Made by a program: the position numbers and the translations under genes. From Streptomyces sp. GESEQ-35 (GTDB taxonomy: Bacteria > Actinomycetota > Actinomycetes > Streptomycetales > Streptomycetaceae), in NCBI RefSeq assembly GCF_017948485.1, contig NZ_JAFFSX010000022.1, forward strand, positions 1 to 64,000: a stretch of DNA of 64,000 nt, given 5' to 3'. Below the pieces are notes generated by a model, which saw nothing but the letters and a program-made list of their open reading frames with translations, did not search any database and was not told the DNA's origin. Below, one piece after another: positions 49,223 to 58,607 of this stretch. Position 1 is the stretch's first letter, and each line of letters starts with the position of its first letter.

Positions 49223-49999
49223 CTACGCGGGTCCGTCGGCCGTCCCCTCGAACTCCCTGCGCAACTCGGCGTCATCCGCGACCCGTTCGATGACAGCGCT
49301 TGCCACCCGGTCCAGCGGAAGCCTGCGCCGGCGCGCGTACTGCCGCAGAGCCATGAACGCCTCGTCGGCCCTCGCGCCCCAGCGCTCCGCCAGCATCCCC
49401 TTCGCCTGCTCGATCCGCACCCGGCTCGACAGGGCTTCCTGCAACTGCCCGGCCAGCGTGCGGTACTGGGTGTACACACGGTGGTTCTGGAGCCCCACGG
49501 CGGCGGCGTCGGCGAGAGCCTGGGCCAGCCGCAGCTCCGTCTCCGCGGCGGGCCCGTCGTGCTCGGGCAGCGTCGGCACGAACACGTTCAGCGCGCCGAG
49601 CAGGGTCTCGCGGCGGCGCAGCGGCACCGCGAAGGTCGCCATGACGTCGTGCCGCAGCGCCCGCTCGGTGAAGTCCGGCCAGCGGGCGTCGGCGTGGGCG
49701 AGCCGGATGGAGACCGGCGGCACCGGCTGCCCGGAGCTGTAGCTGTCCAGACAGGGCCCGCCGCTGTGCTGGGCCTGGAGCAGGTCGAGGGCGATCTCCT
49801 GCTGCCGGCTGCTCCCGGCGAGCGACACCGCCCGCCCGCCGTCGATCAGCATGATCCCGGCCGCCCGCGCGGCCAGCAGCTCCACACAATGATCGGAGAT
49901 CACCTGTAAGTAGCGCGTGGCCTCGAAGGTGTCGGTGAGCGTGTCCGCCGCCTCCACCAGAGCCTCTGCGAGCTGGATCTCCCGGCCGGTGTGGTGCAT
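49223..49999 (-). CDS. GAF-ANTAR regulatory protein
   Basis: A 258-residue protein. The GAF sensor domain covers residues 25-170 (RYLQVISDHCVELLAARAAG, GPCLDSYSSGQPVPP, ATFAVPLRRRETLLGALNVF). The C-terminal ANTAR RNA-binding three-helix bundle is intact (LQEALSSRVRIEQAKGMLAE, ADEAFMALRQYARRRRLPLD, VASAVIERV). ANTAR proteins act as antiterminators on two-hexaloop RNAs. Target unknown; no obvious two-hairpin leader is visible directly beside it. Starts at ATG 49999, preceded by a ~180-base promoter region shared with cslZ. Confidence 0.9.
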   Translation of the reverse strand: MHHTGREIQLAEALVEAADTLTDTFEATRYLQVISDHCVELLAARAAGIMLIDGGRAVSLAGSSRQQEIALDLLQAQHSGGPCLDSYSSGQPVPPVSIRLAHADARWPDFTERALRHDVMATFAVPLRRRETLLGALNVFVPTLPEHDGPAAETELRLAQALADAAAVGLQNHRVYTQYRTLAGQLQEALSSRVRIEQAKGMLAERWGARADEAFMALRQYARRRRLPLDRVASAVIERVADDAELRREFEGTADGPA

Positions 50000-50177
50000 C
50001 CCCGCGCACTTCCCTTCGCCTGCCCGCGGGCCCCCCGGTTGGACGCACGCGTACCCAGACCATCGGGGGTGTAACAGCTCTCCGACAAGGCTCGGGGCGA
50101 TCTCGTGGGCGCAGCGTGACGTATGTCAGGATTGAACCCTGGAACGGTGCGTGACGGTGCACCCAAGGGGGAGTTGG

Positions 50178-51212
50178 ATGTACGGCAGCAGGGGGGTGGT
50201 GTCTTTGTCGGCCGGAACACGGGCGTCCGCAGTGGTACTGGGGGCGACGCTGCTGATCGCGGGGTGCTCCTCCGGGGACGGCGGGGAGGAGGAGACCGGC
50301 GACGCCGGTGCGAAGATCTCCCAACAGCCCAAGGAGAAAGACCCGTTCTGGGTCAATCCGGAGGGGAACGCGGCGGAGCAGGTCGCGACCTATGAGAAGG
50401 GCGGCAAGGAGGACGACGCCGAGCAGATCCGCAAGATAGCTCAGCAGCCGACGGGTGAGTGGCTCACTCCGGAGAGCGCCGAGCAGGAGGCGCGCGGCTT
50501 CACCGAGGCCGCCGAGAAGGCCGACCGGGACGCGCTTCTCGTCCTGTACAACATTCCGCACCGCGACTGCGGCCAGTTCTCCAGTGGCGGCGCCGCGGAC
50601 GGCAACGCCTACCGGGACTTCATCGACCAGGTCGCCAAGGGCATCGGCGACCGCTCCACGACCGTGATCCTCGAACCGGACGCGGTCCTGCACCTGGTCG
50701 ACGGCTGCACCCAGGACGAGTTCCACGAGGAGCGCTACGACCTTCTCAAGGGCGCCATCGAGAAGCTCAAGTCCCTCAAGAACACCAAGGTCTACCTGGA
50801 CGCGGGCAACGCCGGCTGGGGCCACCCCGACCAGATCTTCGAGCCCCTCCAGTGGGCGGGCATCGACAAGGCCGACGGTTTCTCGGTCAACGTCTCGAAC
50901 TTCTACACCACCGAGGACTCCATCGCCTACGGCAAGGAGCTCTCCGCGAAGGTCGGCAACAAGCCCTTCGTCATCGACACCAGCCGCAACGGAAACGGCC
51001 CCTACACCGAGGGCGACGCCGACGAACGCTGGTGCAACCCGCCCGGCCGCGCCCTCGGCGAAACCCCGACCACCGAGACGTCCGACGACCTGGTCGACGC
51101 ATACGTCTGGGCCAAGCGCCCCGGCGAGTCGGACGGCGAGTGCAAGGGCGGCCCCAAGGCGGGCGAGTGGTGGCCGGAGTACGCACTGAGCCTGGCCAAG
51201 GCTTCCAACTAA
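50178..51212 (+). CDS. cslZ: GH6 endoglucanase-like lipoprotein CslZ
   Basis: A 344-residue glycoside hydrolase family 6 protein with a lipoprotein signal (VVLGATLLIAGC-SSGD), so it is tethered to the outer face of the membrane. GH6 marks: LVLYNIPHRDCGQFSSGG, VILEPDAVLHLVDGCT (catalytic Asp region), VYLDAGNAGWGHPD, SVNVSNFYTTEDSIAYGKEL and FVIDTSRNGNGPYT. In streptomycetes it works with CslA and GlxA, probably trimming or releasing the beta-glucan made at hyphal tips. ATG 50178 has AGGGGGAG five bases upstream; a GTG at 50151 lacks this. It is convergent with glxA across a 36-bp perfect palindrome. Confidence 0.88.
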   Translation: MYGSRGVVSLSAGTRASAVVLGATLLIAGCSSGDGGEEETGDAGAKISQQPKEKDPFWVNPEGNAAEQVATYEKGGKEDDAEQIRKIAQQPTGEWLTPESAEQEARGFTEAAEKADRDALLVLYNIPHRDCGQFSSGGAADGNAYRDFIDQVAKGIGDRSTTVILEPDAVLHLVDGCTQDEFHEERYDLLKGAIEKLKSLKNTKVYLDAGNAGWGHPDQIFEPLQWAGIDKADGFSVNVSNFYTTEDSIAYGKELSAKVGNKPFVIDTSRNGNGPYTEGDADERWCNPPGRALGETPTTETSDDLVDAYVWAKRPGESDGECKGGPKAGEWWPEYALSLAKASN

Positions 51213-51213
51213 C

Positions 51214-51263
51214 GCCAGTTCCCCGCGCCCCTTAAGGGGCGCGGGGAACTGCGCGACAAGCCA
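51214..51263. repeat. Dispersed palindromic element, perfect copy 6 (bidirectional terminator)
   Basis: CAGTTCCCCGCGCCCCTT (51216-51233) is followed directly by its exact reverse complement, a 36-bp perfect palindrome, plus a GCGCGACAAGCC tail. It occupies the gap between convergent cslZ and glxA, the ideal position for a two-way terminator. Confidence 0.9.
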
Positions 51264-51301
51264 CGACGAACCCGCAGCCAAAGACGAAACCCGCGGCAGC
51301 G

Positions 51302-53239
51302 CTACGGCACTTGAACCCACTGCGCCTTACTGGGCGTACCTTGATCGTCGGTCACGAACAACATGTACCACCCCGACTGAACCAGGTTCTTGTTCTTCGG
51401 CACGGTCACCGTGATCTTGTCCCCGGACACCTTGTAGTCCAGCGCGATCGACCGCTGATCGACATCAGTGACATGCGTGGACGCGCTCGGCCGGATCAAC
51501 CGCACCTTCTTGATCGTCGACGCATGCTGCGAGGTGAACGTCCCCGTCCCGCCGCGCTCGATGGTCTGCGGACCACCGGACAACGACGGCTGCGCATCCC
51601 GGTACAGATACGGCGGCGTGTAGATCTCGATGCGCTGCTCGAACTTCCCGGGCTTGGTGTCGGCCTTGTCGCTGTACAGCGAGTCCGAGCCGAAGAACAT
51701 CACCCGGCCGTCGGGCAGCAGGATCGAGCCGGAGTGGTAGTTGCGGCCCACCAACGGGTCGGCGACGCGCTGCATGTCGCCGGTCGCGGCGTCGTACATA
51801 TGCGCCTGGAGGATGTTGGAGTCGCCGCGGCCACGGTAGTCCTCGGAGCCGCCGGAGATCAGCACAGTGTCGTCCGGCAGCACGGACGCCTGCGGATACC
51901 GTGTGCCCTTCTCCAGTGAAGGCCCGTCCGTGAACGCCGGGTTCGCGTCCAACAGATCGATCAGCCGGGTCTTCTCACTCGACAGCTTGGACTCGCCGAC
52001 TCCACCCCCACCGATCACCATGTACTTCTCGTCCTGCGCCGGCGGCAGCAGCACGGTGTTCGCGGTCTCCAGCTTGTTCGCGTCGCTCAGCCCGGGCAGC
52101 TTGGTGAACTTGTTGGTGTCCACGTCCCAGATGCCGGGGTCGCGCCCCACGTCGTCCGGCCCGTAGCCCGCGTTCGCACCCGAGTAGAAGATCTTGCCGT
52201 TCTGCATCAGGAACAGCGCCGGATACGTCGGGAACTGCCGGGTCTTCTTCGTGTACGTCCACTTCTTGGTCTCGGGGTCGAAGATCTCGTTCTTGCCCGG
52301 GACCAGCTGGCCGATGTCGTCGAGGCCGGAGACGCTGAGGATCTTGCCGTCGCTCAGGGTGGTGAGCGTCGGATACCAGCGGGCCTCGTTCATCGGGTCG
52401 ACCTTGATGTACTTCTCGGCGATCGGGTCGAACTCGAAGGCGTCCCGGATGCCCTGGAAGTCCTTCTTGTCGAGCGCGAGCTTCTGCGCGATGCCGTAGG
52501 TGTTGCGGGCGGCGCCGCCGGTCAGGCCCTGGATCCGGTAGTTGTCCTGGGTGCCGGTCTCGTACTTGGCGCCCTTCTGCTGCGCCTCGACATAGATACG
52601 GCCAAGACCCGGGTCGTTGCGCAGGAACTCGCCGGTCGCCTTGTCGAAGACCTTCTTCGCGCGCGGCACCAGCACCGGGTCCTTGGAGACGAACGTCTTG
52701 CCGTTCTCCTTGCCGGTGAACTTGGTGCCCGCGGGCAGCGTGATCGGCTTGTCCGGGTTCTCGTTGTGGACGATCATCAGGCCGCCGGCCTTGGTGACGT
52801 CACCCTTCAGCTTCTCGTACCGCTTGGTGCCGCCCGCGATCAGCAGATTGCCGTTGGCGAGCTGGGTGTGGCCGGTGCAGAACAGGTCTTTGGGCGTCGG
52901 AACCGTCTTGATGGTGCCCTTGACGGGGTCCCAGATCCGGGTGTCGAACTTCTTCGCGTCGAAGTTGTCCTGGTCGTTGCCCGAGCCCGCGACGAGCAGC
53001 ACCTTGCCGGTGCGCAGCAGCGCCGCGTGGATGGTGTTCTGCCGGTACTTCTCCGGGAACTCGACGATCTCCCACTTGCCGTTCTCGGCTTTGTACTCGG
53101 GTCTGTTGATCTGGTACTCGTGATATTTCTCGGTCCCGACGCGATACAGCCACGGCCCGTTCATCCCGGCCAGCGCGAGAACCACCGCCGTGCCTATCGC
53201 GAGTCGACGGACACGGCGGCGGCCGGCCTGGTCTTTCAT
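51302..53239 (-). CDS. glxA: Radical copper oxidase GlxA (galactose-oxidase-like)
   Basis: A 645-residue exported or membrane-anchored oxidase with an N-terminal helix (GTAVVLALAGMNGPWLYRV). Copper-site features of the galactose oxidase fold: PTPKDLFCTGHTQL (the Cys of the Tyr-Cys cofactor region), RNYHSGSILLPDGRV (axial Tyr and His) and THVTDVDQR (second His). Kelch-like repeats fill the middle. In Streptomyces GlxA is required with CslA for tip glucan deposition and morphological development. Its ATG overlaps the cslA stop by ATGA, so expression is coupled. Confidence 0.92.
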   Translation of the reverse strand: MKDQAGRRRVRRLAIGTAVVLALAGMNGPWLYRVGTEKYHEYQINRPEYKAENGKWEIVEFPEKYRQNTIHAALLRTGKVLLVAGSGNDQDNFDAKKFDTRIWDPVKGTIKTVPTPKDLFCTGHTQLANGNLLIAGGTKRYEKLKGDVTKAGGLMIVHNENPDKPITLPAGTKFTGKENGKTFVSKDPVLVPRAKKVFDKATGEFLRNDPGLGRIYVEAQQKGAKYETGTQDNYRIQGLTGGAARNTYGIAQKLALDKKDFQGIRDAFEFDPIAEKYIKVDPMNEARWYPTLTTLSDGKILSVSGLDDIGQLVPGKNEIFDPETKKWTYTKKTRQFPTYPALFLMQNGKIFYSGANAGYGPDDVGRDPGIWDVDTNKFTKLPGLSDANKLETANTVLLPPAQDEKYMVIGGGGVGESKLSSEKTRLIDLLDANPAFTDGPSLEKGTRYPQASVLPDDTVLISGGSEDYRGRGDSNILQAHMYDAATGDMQRVADPLVGRNYHSGSILLPDGRVMFFGSDSLYSDKADTKPGKFEQRIEIYTPPYLYRDAQPSLSGGPQTIERGGTGTFTSQHASTIKKVRLIRPSASTHVTDVDQRSIALDYKVSGDKITVTVPKNKNLVQSGWYMLFVTDDQGTPSKAQWVQVP

Positions 53240-55203
53240 TCCTTACGTCCCCCAAGTCCACCAAGGGCAATTTGCATGGTCTGGTCGTTGCCGCCGCCCG
53301 ATGGCTGCTGGGCGGCGGCCCAACTGGGCTTCTGCTGCGGGGCGTGCGGCGCCGGCAGCGGCTGTGCCTGGTGCGGCACGACCGGCGCCGCGTCCTGCGG
53401 CTCCGGCGCGGCGGGCCTCTTCCTCTCCTGCCGCATCATGTACCGCCAGGCGAAGATGGGCGTGGCCGTGATCAGCATGGCGAAGCAGGCCCAGATGATC
53501 ATCGCGGGGTGCGAGTGGCCGTAGACGAAGCCGGCGGTGATCGAGGCAGCGAAGATCAGGATGAAGTACCAGTGGTACCGGAAGGTTCCGAACCACCGGT
53601 CCGGGCTCGCCGAATCGCCCTTGGGTGTGACCACGAACTTGCTCTTCTTGCGGAGCATGGCGTCGATCAGCGCCTTCGCGTAGAGCGGCGCCGACAGCGC
53701 GGACATCACCATGCCGGCCACACCGCCGGAGCCCTCGGGCTCGTGCGGCGAGACGTTGTGGCGGCGGTTCCAGACGTACAGGCCGATCTGGAGGGCGGAG
53801 GCGTTGCCGTAGAGCATCAGCCACACGGTCGGGTCGATGTTCACACCCGAGGCGCCGAGGCCCAGGAACAGCGCACAACTGATCGCTGCCAGGATCCAGT
53901 TCAGTGCCGACATCGGGTAGAAGATGATCATCATCGTGTAGTTGAAGAGCTTGCTCGGCGGCAGCGAGTAGAAGCCCTTCCAGTACTGCTTGAGGATCGT
54001 CTCGTACGTTCCGCGCGACCAGCGCATCTGCTGGGTGAAGAAGTCCGTCCAGGCGCTCGGGCCCTCACCGACGGCGAGCACGTCCGGCGTGTAGACCGAG
54101 CGCCACTTCTTCCCCGTCGCCGGGTTCTTGTGCCGGTGGATCTCGAAGCCGGTCGCCATGTCCTCGGTGATCGAGTCGTACAGACCGCCGATCTGCTTCA
54201 GCGCCCTGATGCGTACGGCGTTGGAGGTGCCCACGAACATCGGCGAGCCGTAGCGGTTGCCGGCGCGCTGGATCAGGGCGTGGAAGAGGAACTGCTGGGA
54301 CTCGGCGGCCTTGGTGACGAACGTGTCGTAGTTGCCGTAGACCTGCGGGCCGATGACGAAGCCGACGTCCGGGTCGCGGAAGAAGCCGAGCATCCGCTCC
54401 AGGTAGTTGGGCAGCGGCACATGGTCGGTGTCGACGGAGGCGAAGAAGTCGTAGTCGCTGCCGTGCGCGTCGAGCCAGGCGTTGTAGTTGCCGTGCTTGG
54501 TCTTGGCGCGGTGCGGGCCCTTGGCCTGGTTCCACTTGGCGACGCCCTTGCGGGAGAAGTGGTGCACGCCGAGCCGGGCGCAGACCTCCTTGACCGCCGG
54601 GTCGTCGCCCTCGTCGAGCAGCCAGACATGCATGAGGCCCCGGTGGCGCAGCTTGACGGCCGCCTCCAGGGTCTTCGTCACCATCTCCAGCGGCTCCTTG
54701 CCGGGCACGAAGGAGGTCAGGAAGGCGACTCTCGTGCCGGTCTCGGGCACCACCGGGATGGGGTCGCGGGCGACCAGGGTGGCGTGCGCGTTCGACACCA
54801 CGTTCATGCAGCGGAAGAACTCGATCAGGCCGATCGAGACGAGCATCACGATGTCGAGGGCCGGCAGGAAGTCGTACGCCGGGTAGTCGCGCACGGTCCA
54901 GTGCTCCGGCTGGAGCAGCCAGGCGAGCAGGACCAGCGAGAGCAGCGGCGCGGCGATCAGCATCAGCGCCACTCTGAGGCGGTGCGGCTCCTGTGAGATC
55001 AAGGAGCGGTACTGCACTCTGTAGGGCTTGTTCGCATCGGGTTGTGTGAGGGGTCCCGCCAGCCGGCTGTAGTGCTCGTAGTCGTACTTCGGCAGCGTCT
55101 TCTTGATTCGGCGGAATGCGCCGGTCCGATGCGATGGCACCCTGAGCTGGGTCGTCTGTGACGGGTCGAAGTTCTGCCGGGCGCCCGTCGGCGTCGACGT
55201 CAT
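53236..55203 (-). CDS. cslA: Cellulose-synthase-like glycosyltransferase CslA
   Basis: A 655-residue polytopic GT2 enzyme. Two N-terminal transmembrane helices (LMLIAAPLLSLVLLAWLL; IVMLVSIGLIEFF), then the catalytic domain: FLTSFVPGKEPLEMVTKTL, DEGDDPAVKEV, FASVDTDHVPLPNYLERML (DxD), SITEDMATGFEIHRH (catalytic Asp) and the processive QQMRWSRGTYE (QxxRW). Further helices and a Pro/Gln-rich cytosolic tail follow. It should synthesise a beta-linked glucan at hyphal tips. First gene of cslA-glxA; no obvious operator is seen in the 400 bases upstream. Confidence 0.93.
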   Translation of the reverse strand: MTSTPTGARQNFDPSQTTQLRVPSHRTGAFRRIKKTLPKYDYEHYSRLAGPLTQPDANKPYRVQYRSLISQEPHRLRVALMLIAAPLLSLVLLAWLLQPEHWTVRDYPAYDFLPALDIVMLVSIGLIEFFRCMNVVSNAHATLVARDPIPVVPETGTRVAFLTSFVPGKEPLEMVTKTLEAAVKLRHRGLMHVWLLDEGDDPAVKEVCARLGVHHFSRKGVAKWNQAKGPHRAKTKHGNYNAWLDAHGSDYDFFASVDTDHVPLPNYLERMLGFFRDPDVGFVIGPQVYGNYDTFVTKAAESQQFLFHALIQRAGNRYGSPMFVGTSNAVRIRALKQIGGLYDSITEDMATGFEIHRHKNPATGKKWRSVYTPDVLAVGEGPSAWTDFFTQQMRWSRGTYETILKQYWKGFYSLPPSKLFNYTMMIIFYPMSALNWILAAISCALFLGLGASGVNIDPTVWLMLYGNASALQIGLYVWNRRHNVSPHEPEGSGGVAGMVMSALSAPLYAKALIDAMLRKKSKFVVTPKGDSASPDRWFGTFRYHWYFILIFAASITAGFVYGHSHPAMIIWACFAMLITATPIFAWRYMMRQERKRPAAPEPQDAAPVVPHQAQPLPAPHAPQQKPSWAAAQQPSGGGNDQTMQIALGGLGGRKE

Positions 55204-55622
55204 GAGTCATCCCCCCACACGCGGATCAGCGCGTGTCTGTCGGTTCCTTACACCTGCTCCGGTCCCCCTAGACCTTCACAGGCGTATCAGTAGTGGACCG
55301 CTGTCACCACATCTTCCACATCACTAGACATGGAACAGCGACCTTCCGGTTGCATGATGCCCCCCTCGGCATCGCCTCATGAACGGGGCCCCTCTCCCCG
55401 CGCCAGCCGGCAACCGGCTTCTTGCCCCCCAAGTGCCGCGAATCCGCAGCATCTTGAAAAACAGGGTTCTACGGCGTTCATCATGATCGCAAGATGCGAA
55501 ACGCGGTGTTTACCGGTCATACGCGTTCATTGTGGCAGCTGTGAGGGGCTTGTGGACCTCGCGTGGGCGGACGAGCACGACTGTTCGACGACGGGGGCGG
55601 GGCGGGAGCCGAGTATGCGAAA
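55204..55622. other. cslA upstream region, no gene
   Basis: About 420 bases with mixed composition, including a less GC-rich patch around 55260-55330 likely holding the cslA promoter. Open frames here encode nothing recognisable. Confidence 0.6.
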
Positions 55623-55644
55623 GGCCCCCGCCTGAGCGGGGGCC
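55623..55644 (-). terminator. Hairpin downstream of the tRNA-Lys remnant
   Basis: GGCCCCCGC (55623-55631), loop CTGA, GCGGGGGCC (55636-55644). It stands in the same position relative to the tRNA fragment as 55765-55790 does to the complete tRNA. Confidence 0.65.
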
Positions 55645-55653
55645 CTGCTGTCG

Positions 55654-55689
55654 TGCGCCGCCAGGGACTCGAACCCCGGACCCGCTGAT
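55654..55689 (-). pseudogene. Truncated tRNA-Lys: 36-base 3' end only
   Basis: Identical to the last 36 bases of the intact tRNA-Lys genes (from ATCAGCGGGTCC to the 3' terminal A). The sequence then diverges in the anticodon loop into an unrelated region with a perfect hairpin CCGGGGG-ATAA-CCCCCGG (55700-55717). A 3'-end copy of this extent is what integrases acting on tRNA genes leave behind, so it may be an attachment-site scar. Confidence 0.75.
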
Positions 55690-55764
55690 GCTGCATTCCC
55701 CGGGGGATAACCCCCGGACCCCCAGCCGCCCCTGTGGCATCGAGGAAAGCCTACCCAAAAGGCG

Positions 55765-55790
55765 AGGCCCCCCGCTCTCGCGAAGGGCCT
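55765..55790 (-). terminator. Weak hairpin after tRNA-Lys
   Basis: AGGCCC (55765-55770) and GGGCCT (55785-55790) with a 14-base loop, ten bases beyond the tRNA 3' end. Confidence 0.45.
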
Positions 55791-55799
55791 TCACTGTCG

Positions 55800-55873
55800 T
55801 GCGCCGCCAGGGACTCGAACCCCGGACCCGCTGATTAAGAGTCAGCTGCTCTAACCAACTGAGCTAGCGGCGC
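55800..55873 (-). tRNA. tRNA-Lys (anticodon CTT)
   Basis: A 74-base cloverleaf on the minus strand: acceptor GCGCCGC pairs with GCGGCGC-A, D-arm GCTCAGTTGGTTAGAGC, anticodon loop CTCTTAA with CTT (Lys), T-arm GGGGTTCGAGTCCC. CCA is not encoded. Identical in sequence to the copy at 61675. Confidence 0.95.
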
Positions 55874-56061
55874 CTGCTGACCTGCACAACTTTACCCGAC
55901 GCCGGAGGGTGCTCCGGACCGCGGGCGCCCCGGGCGGCCGGGGCCCGGCGGGGCCCGCGTACATCATTCGGACCGTCAGCATGCGCGTCGGGAAGACAGT
56001 TGAGAAACTGATCAACGTACACAGACGCGGACATTTCCATCTGGAATGTGAGGGGAATCGC

Positions 56062-57354
56062 ATGACGACTCCGGTATTCGAGGAGTTCGATCCCGCGAGC
56101 GACTGCGACTGCCCGGGATGTGTTCACTGGCGGCGGGTCCTGCCGCATTCCGCGGCCGGCCGCGGAAGCGGTCACCCGGCAGCCCATCGCGCGCTGGTCG
56201 TGGCCGCCGCGGCGCTCGTCGCGGGGCAGGCGGCACCGGCTGTCGCCACCCCGCACGCAGCCCACCGGCCGGGCGTTGTCGCAGGTGAAGAGCCCGACAG
56301 CCCGCAGGGCGACAAGGGGCCGCTGCACGGTGCGGGCGTCTGGCCGGCGAAGCCCGCCGCCGGGGAAAAGGTGCCCAAGACCACCCGGGCGGAGATCATC
56401 AAACGGGCCAAGAAATGGGTCGAGGCGAAGGTGCCGTACAGCATGAGCCGCTACTGGTCCGACGGATACCGGCAGGACTGCTCGGGCTTCGTCTCGATGG
56501 CCTGGAAGCTGCCGGGAAACGAATGGACCGGCAGTCTCGACCAGTACGGGGTGCGGGTTTCCAAGGACGGTCTGCTGCCCGGCGACATTCTGCTGTTCCA
56601 CAACCCGGCGAACCCGGAGAACGGCTCGCACGTCGTCATCTTCGGCGGCTGGACCGACTACACGCACACCTCCTACATCGCCTACGAGTCCACCCGCCCG
56701 TTCGCCCGTAAGCGGGCGACCCCCTACGCCTACTGGAGCCATTCCGACCGCTATCTCGCCTACCGCTACAAGGGGCTGGCGTCAGGCGCGGGGGGTGGGA
56801 AGCCGAGCGCGCCCGACGCGACGCCGTACCCGGGAGTGGCCTACTTCGGTCCCGGCGCCAACAACAAGTACGTCACCGAACTGGGCCGCATGCTCGTCAA
56901 GCGCGGCGCCGGCCGCTTCTACTCCTCGGGTCCGGGCCCGCGCTGGACGGACGCCGACACCAGGGCGACCCAGGCCTTCCAGCGCGCCCAGGGCTGGAGC
57001 GGCGCCGACGCGGACGGGCTGCCGGGGCAGGAGACCTGGGCGCTGCTGGTCAACGGCCGGGGCAAGGACATCACCGCGGGGGCGGCCGGACCGGCCGCCC
57101 CCTCCTCTCACGGGGTGCCCGGCTATCCGGGGCGGGCGATGTTCCGGCCGGGTGCCGACAACAAGTACGTCACCCAGCTCGGCCGGCAGCTGGTGAAGAA
57201 GGGGTTCGGCAAGCACTACCCGGCCGAACCTGGTCCGCGCTGGGGCGAGGCGCACCGGCGCGGCGTCGAGGCCTTCCAGCGCTCCCAGGGCTGGCGGGGC
57301 GGCGCGGCGGACGGCCACCCGGGTCCGGAGACCTGGCGGCGGCTGTTCGCCTGA
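56062..57354 (+). CDS. NlpC/P60-like hydrolase with two peptidoglycan-binding domains
   Basis: A 430-residue cell-wall-associated protein. The N-terminus has a Cys-rich stretch (PASDCDCPGCVHW) before a hydrophobic segment (HRALVVAAAALVAGQAAPAV), likely export. The catalytic domain shows YRQDCSGFVSMAWKL (Cys), GDILLFHNPANPENGSHVVI (His) and a polar third residue, matching the NlpC/P60-type Cys-His dyad. Two tandem peptidoglycan-binding repeats follow (FGPGANNKYVTELGRMLVKR, FRPGADNKYVTQLGRQLVKK, each ending in a TWALL/TWRRLF element). ATG 56062 follows GAGGGGAA. Confidence 0.85.
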   Translation: MTTPVFEEFDPASDCDCPGCVHWRRVLPHSAAGRGSGHPAAHRALVVAAAALVAGQAAPAVATPHAAHRPGVVAGEEPDSPQGDKGPLHGAGVWPAKPAAGEKVPKTTRAEIIKRAKKWVEAKVPYSMSRYWSDGYRQDCSGFVSMAWKLPGNEWTGSLDQYGVRVSKDGLLPGDILLFHNPANPENGSHVVIFGGWTDYTHTSYIAYESTRPFARKRATPYAYWSHSDRYLAYRYKGLASGAGGGKPSAPDATPYPGVAYFGPGANNKYVTELGRMLVKRGAGRFYSSGPGPRWTDADTRATQAFQRAQGWSGADADGLPGQETWALLVNGRGKDITAGAAGPAAPSSHGVPGYPGRAMFRPGADNKYVTQLGRQLVKKGFGKHYPAEPGPRWGEAHRRGVEAFQRSQGWRGGAADGHPGPETWRRLFA

Positions 57355-57420
57355 CCCAAGGCCGCCCATCCCACTGTTCTTTCGCATCTGGCGCATCTGG
57401 CGCGGAGGCTGGAGGCACCC

Positions 57421-58542
57421 ATGACCACGACGACATCGCACGCACCCGATTCCGAGGATCCGGTCGAGGGCGACCCCCGGCCCGCCCGGCTGATCCGGAA
57501 CGAGGCGACCACCGAGATCCCCGTCCACCTGCTGTTCCGCGACGACCCCGACCCGGTGTCCGTACCGCTTCGGCCCGCCGTCGTGGGCCGTCGGCAGGGC
57601 ACGGGCGAGCAGCCGCGGCTGCGCCGTCCGGCACCGGCGAAGGCCCGCCCGGTGCCGGAGGTGGACCCCGCCCTGGCCGAGCGTCCGGCGCGGGTGCTGC
57701 CCGGTGTGGTGGGAGTGCTCGCCGGGGGGGCCGGGGTGGCCGGATCTGTTCTCACCTCGTGGTGGGCCGGCGCGTTGCCGCCGCCCGTGACGGCGGCGCT
57801 GGGGCTGCCGGTGACCGCGGGCGCCGGGCTCGGGCCCGTGCAGTGGGCGGCGTACGCCGGGGCCGGGGCCCTCGGTCTGTTCGGGTTCGGCGGGCTGGCC
57901 CGGGGGCGGACCGGAGGGGCCTGGGTGCTCGGCCTGTTCGGCCGCTACCGGGGGACCGTCCGGCGTACCGGCCTCATGTGGGTCAACCCGCTGCTGCTGC
58001 GGCGCCGGGTCGACGTACGGCTGCGGCACTGGCGCAGTGAGCCGATGCCCGCGGCCGACGGGAGCGGGATCGCGCTGCGGGTCGTCGTCCTCGTGGTGTG
58101 GCGGGTGCGGGACACCGCGCGGGCCACGCTGGCCGTCGAGGACCACGAGACGTATCTGCGCGAGTGCGTGGAGGCCGCGCTCGCCCGGGTTCCGGTGGAG
58201 ATGCCGGGCGCCGCGAAGCCGTCCGTGGACGCGGCGGCCGACGTGCTGACCCGGCTGGTCGGGGTGGACGCGACGCCGGTCGGCCTGGAGGTGTTCTCGG
58301 TGCAGCCGGTGCGGGTCGAGTACGCCCCCGAGGTCGCCCCCGCCATACACCGTCGCCGGATCGCCGCGCTGGACGCCCAGCACCGGGCGAGCGTGCTCAC
58401 GTCGGTCGTCGACTCGGTCGAGGACACGGTGACGCGGCTGACCATGCGGGGGCTGGTGGACCTCGACGACTACGAACGCAAGGTGCTGGTGAAGGACTTG
58501 ACGGTGGCGTTCTGTTCGGGGCGTGGGGAGAACGGGCCCTGA
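57421..58542 (+). CDS. SPFH/Band 7 domain protein
   Basis: A 373-residue membrane protein. A Pro/Arg-rich N-terminus precedes two helices (VVGVLAGGAGVAGSVLTSWW; WAAYAGAGALGLFGFGG). The SPFH (prohibitin/stomatin) domain then spans residues 180-340: LMWVNPLLLRRRVDVRLRHW, IALRVVVLVVWRVRDTARAT, VEDHETYLRECVEAALARVP, VEVFSVQPVRVEYAPEV-like. Such proteins organise membrane microdomains. It is the shorter streptomycete form, lying between the hydrolase and the chitin-active LPMO on the same strand. Confidence 0.82.
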   Translation: MTTTTSHAPDSEDPVEGDPRPARLIRNEATTEIPVHLLFRDDPDPVSVPLRPAVVGRRQGTGEQPRLRRPAPAKARPVPEVDPALAERPARVLPGVVGVLAGGAGVAGSVLTSWWAGALPPPVTAALGLPVTAGAGLGPVQWAAYAGAGALGLFGFGGLARGRTGGAWVLGLFGRYRGTVRRTGLMWVNPLLLRRRVDVRLRHWRSEPMPAADGSGIALRVVVLVVWRVRDTARATLAVEDHETYLRECVEAALARVPVEMPGAAKPSVDAAADVLTRLVGVDATPVGLEVFSVQPVRVEYAPEVAPAIHRRRIAALDAQHRASVLTSVVDSVEDTVTRLTMRGLVDLDDYERKVLVKDLTVAFCSGRGENGP

Positions 58543-58607
58543 ACTGTGTCCTGAATGAGTTCCCCGATTGGTATGGACATGTTCAAGTGATCGCAATAAT
58601 CTGAAAC

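Noticed and set aside
55330..55840. Plus- and minus-strand frames covering the tRNA-Lys region
   Set aside because: They read through tRNA sequence and terminators and give no recognisable protein.
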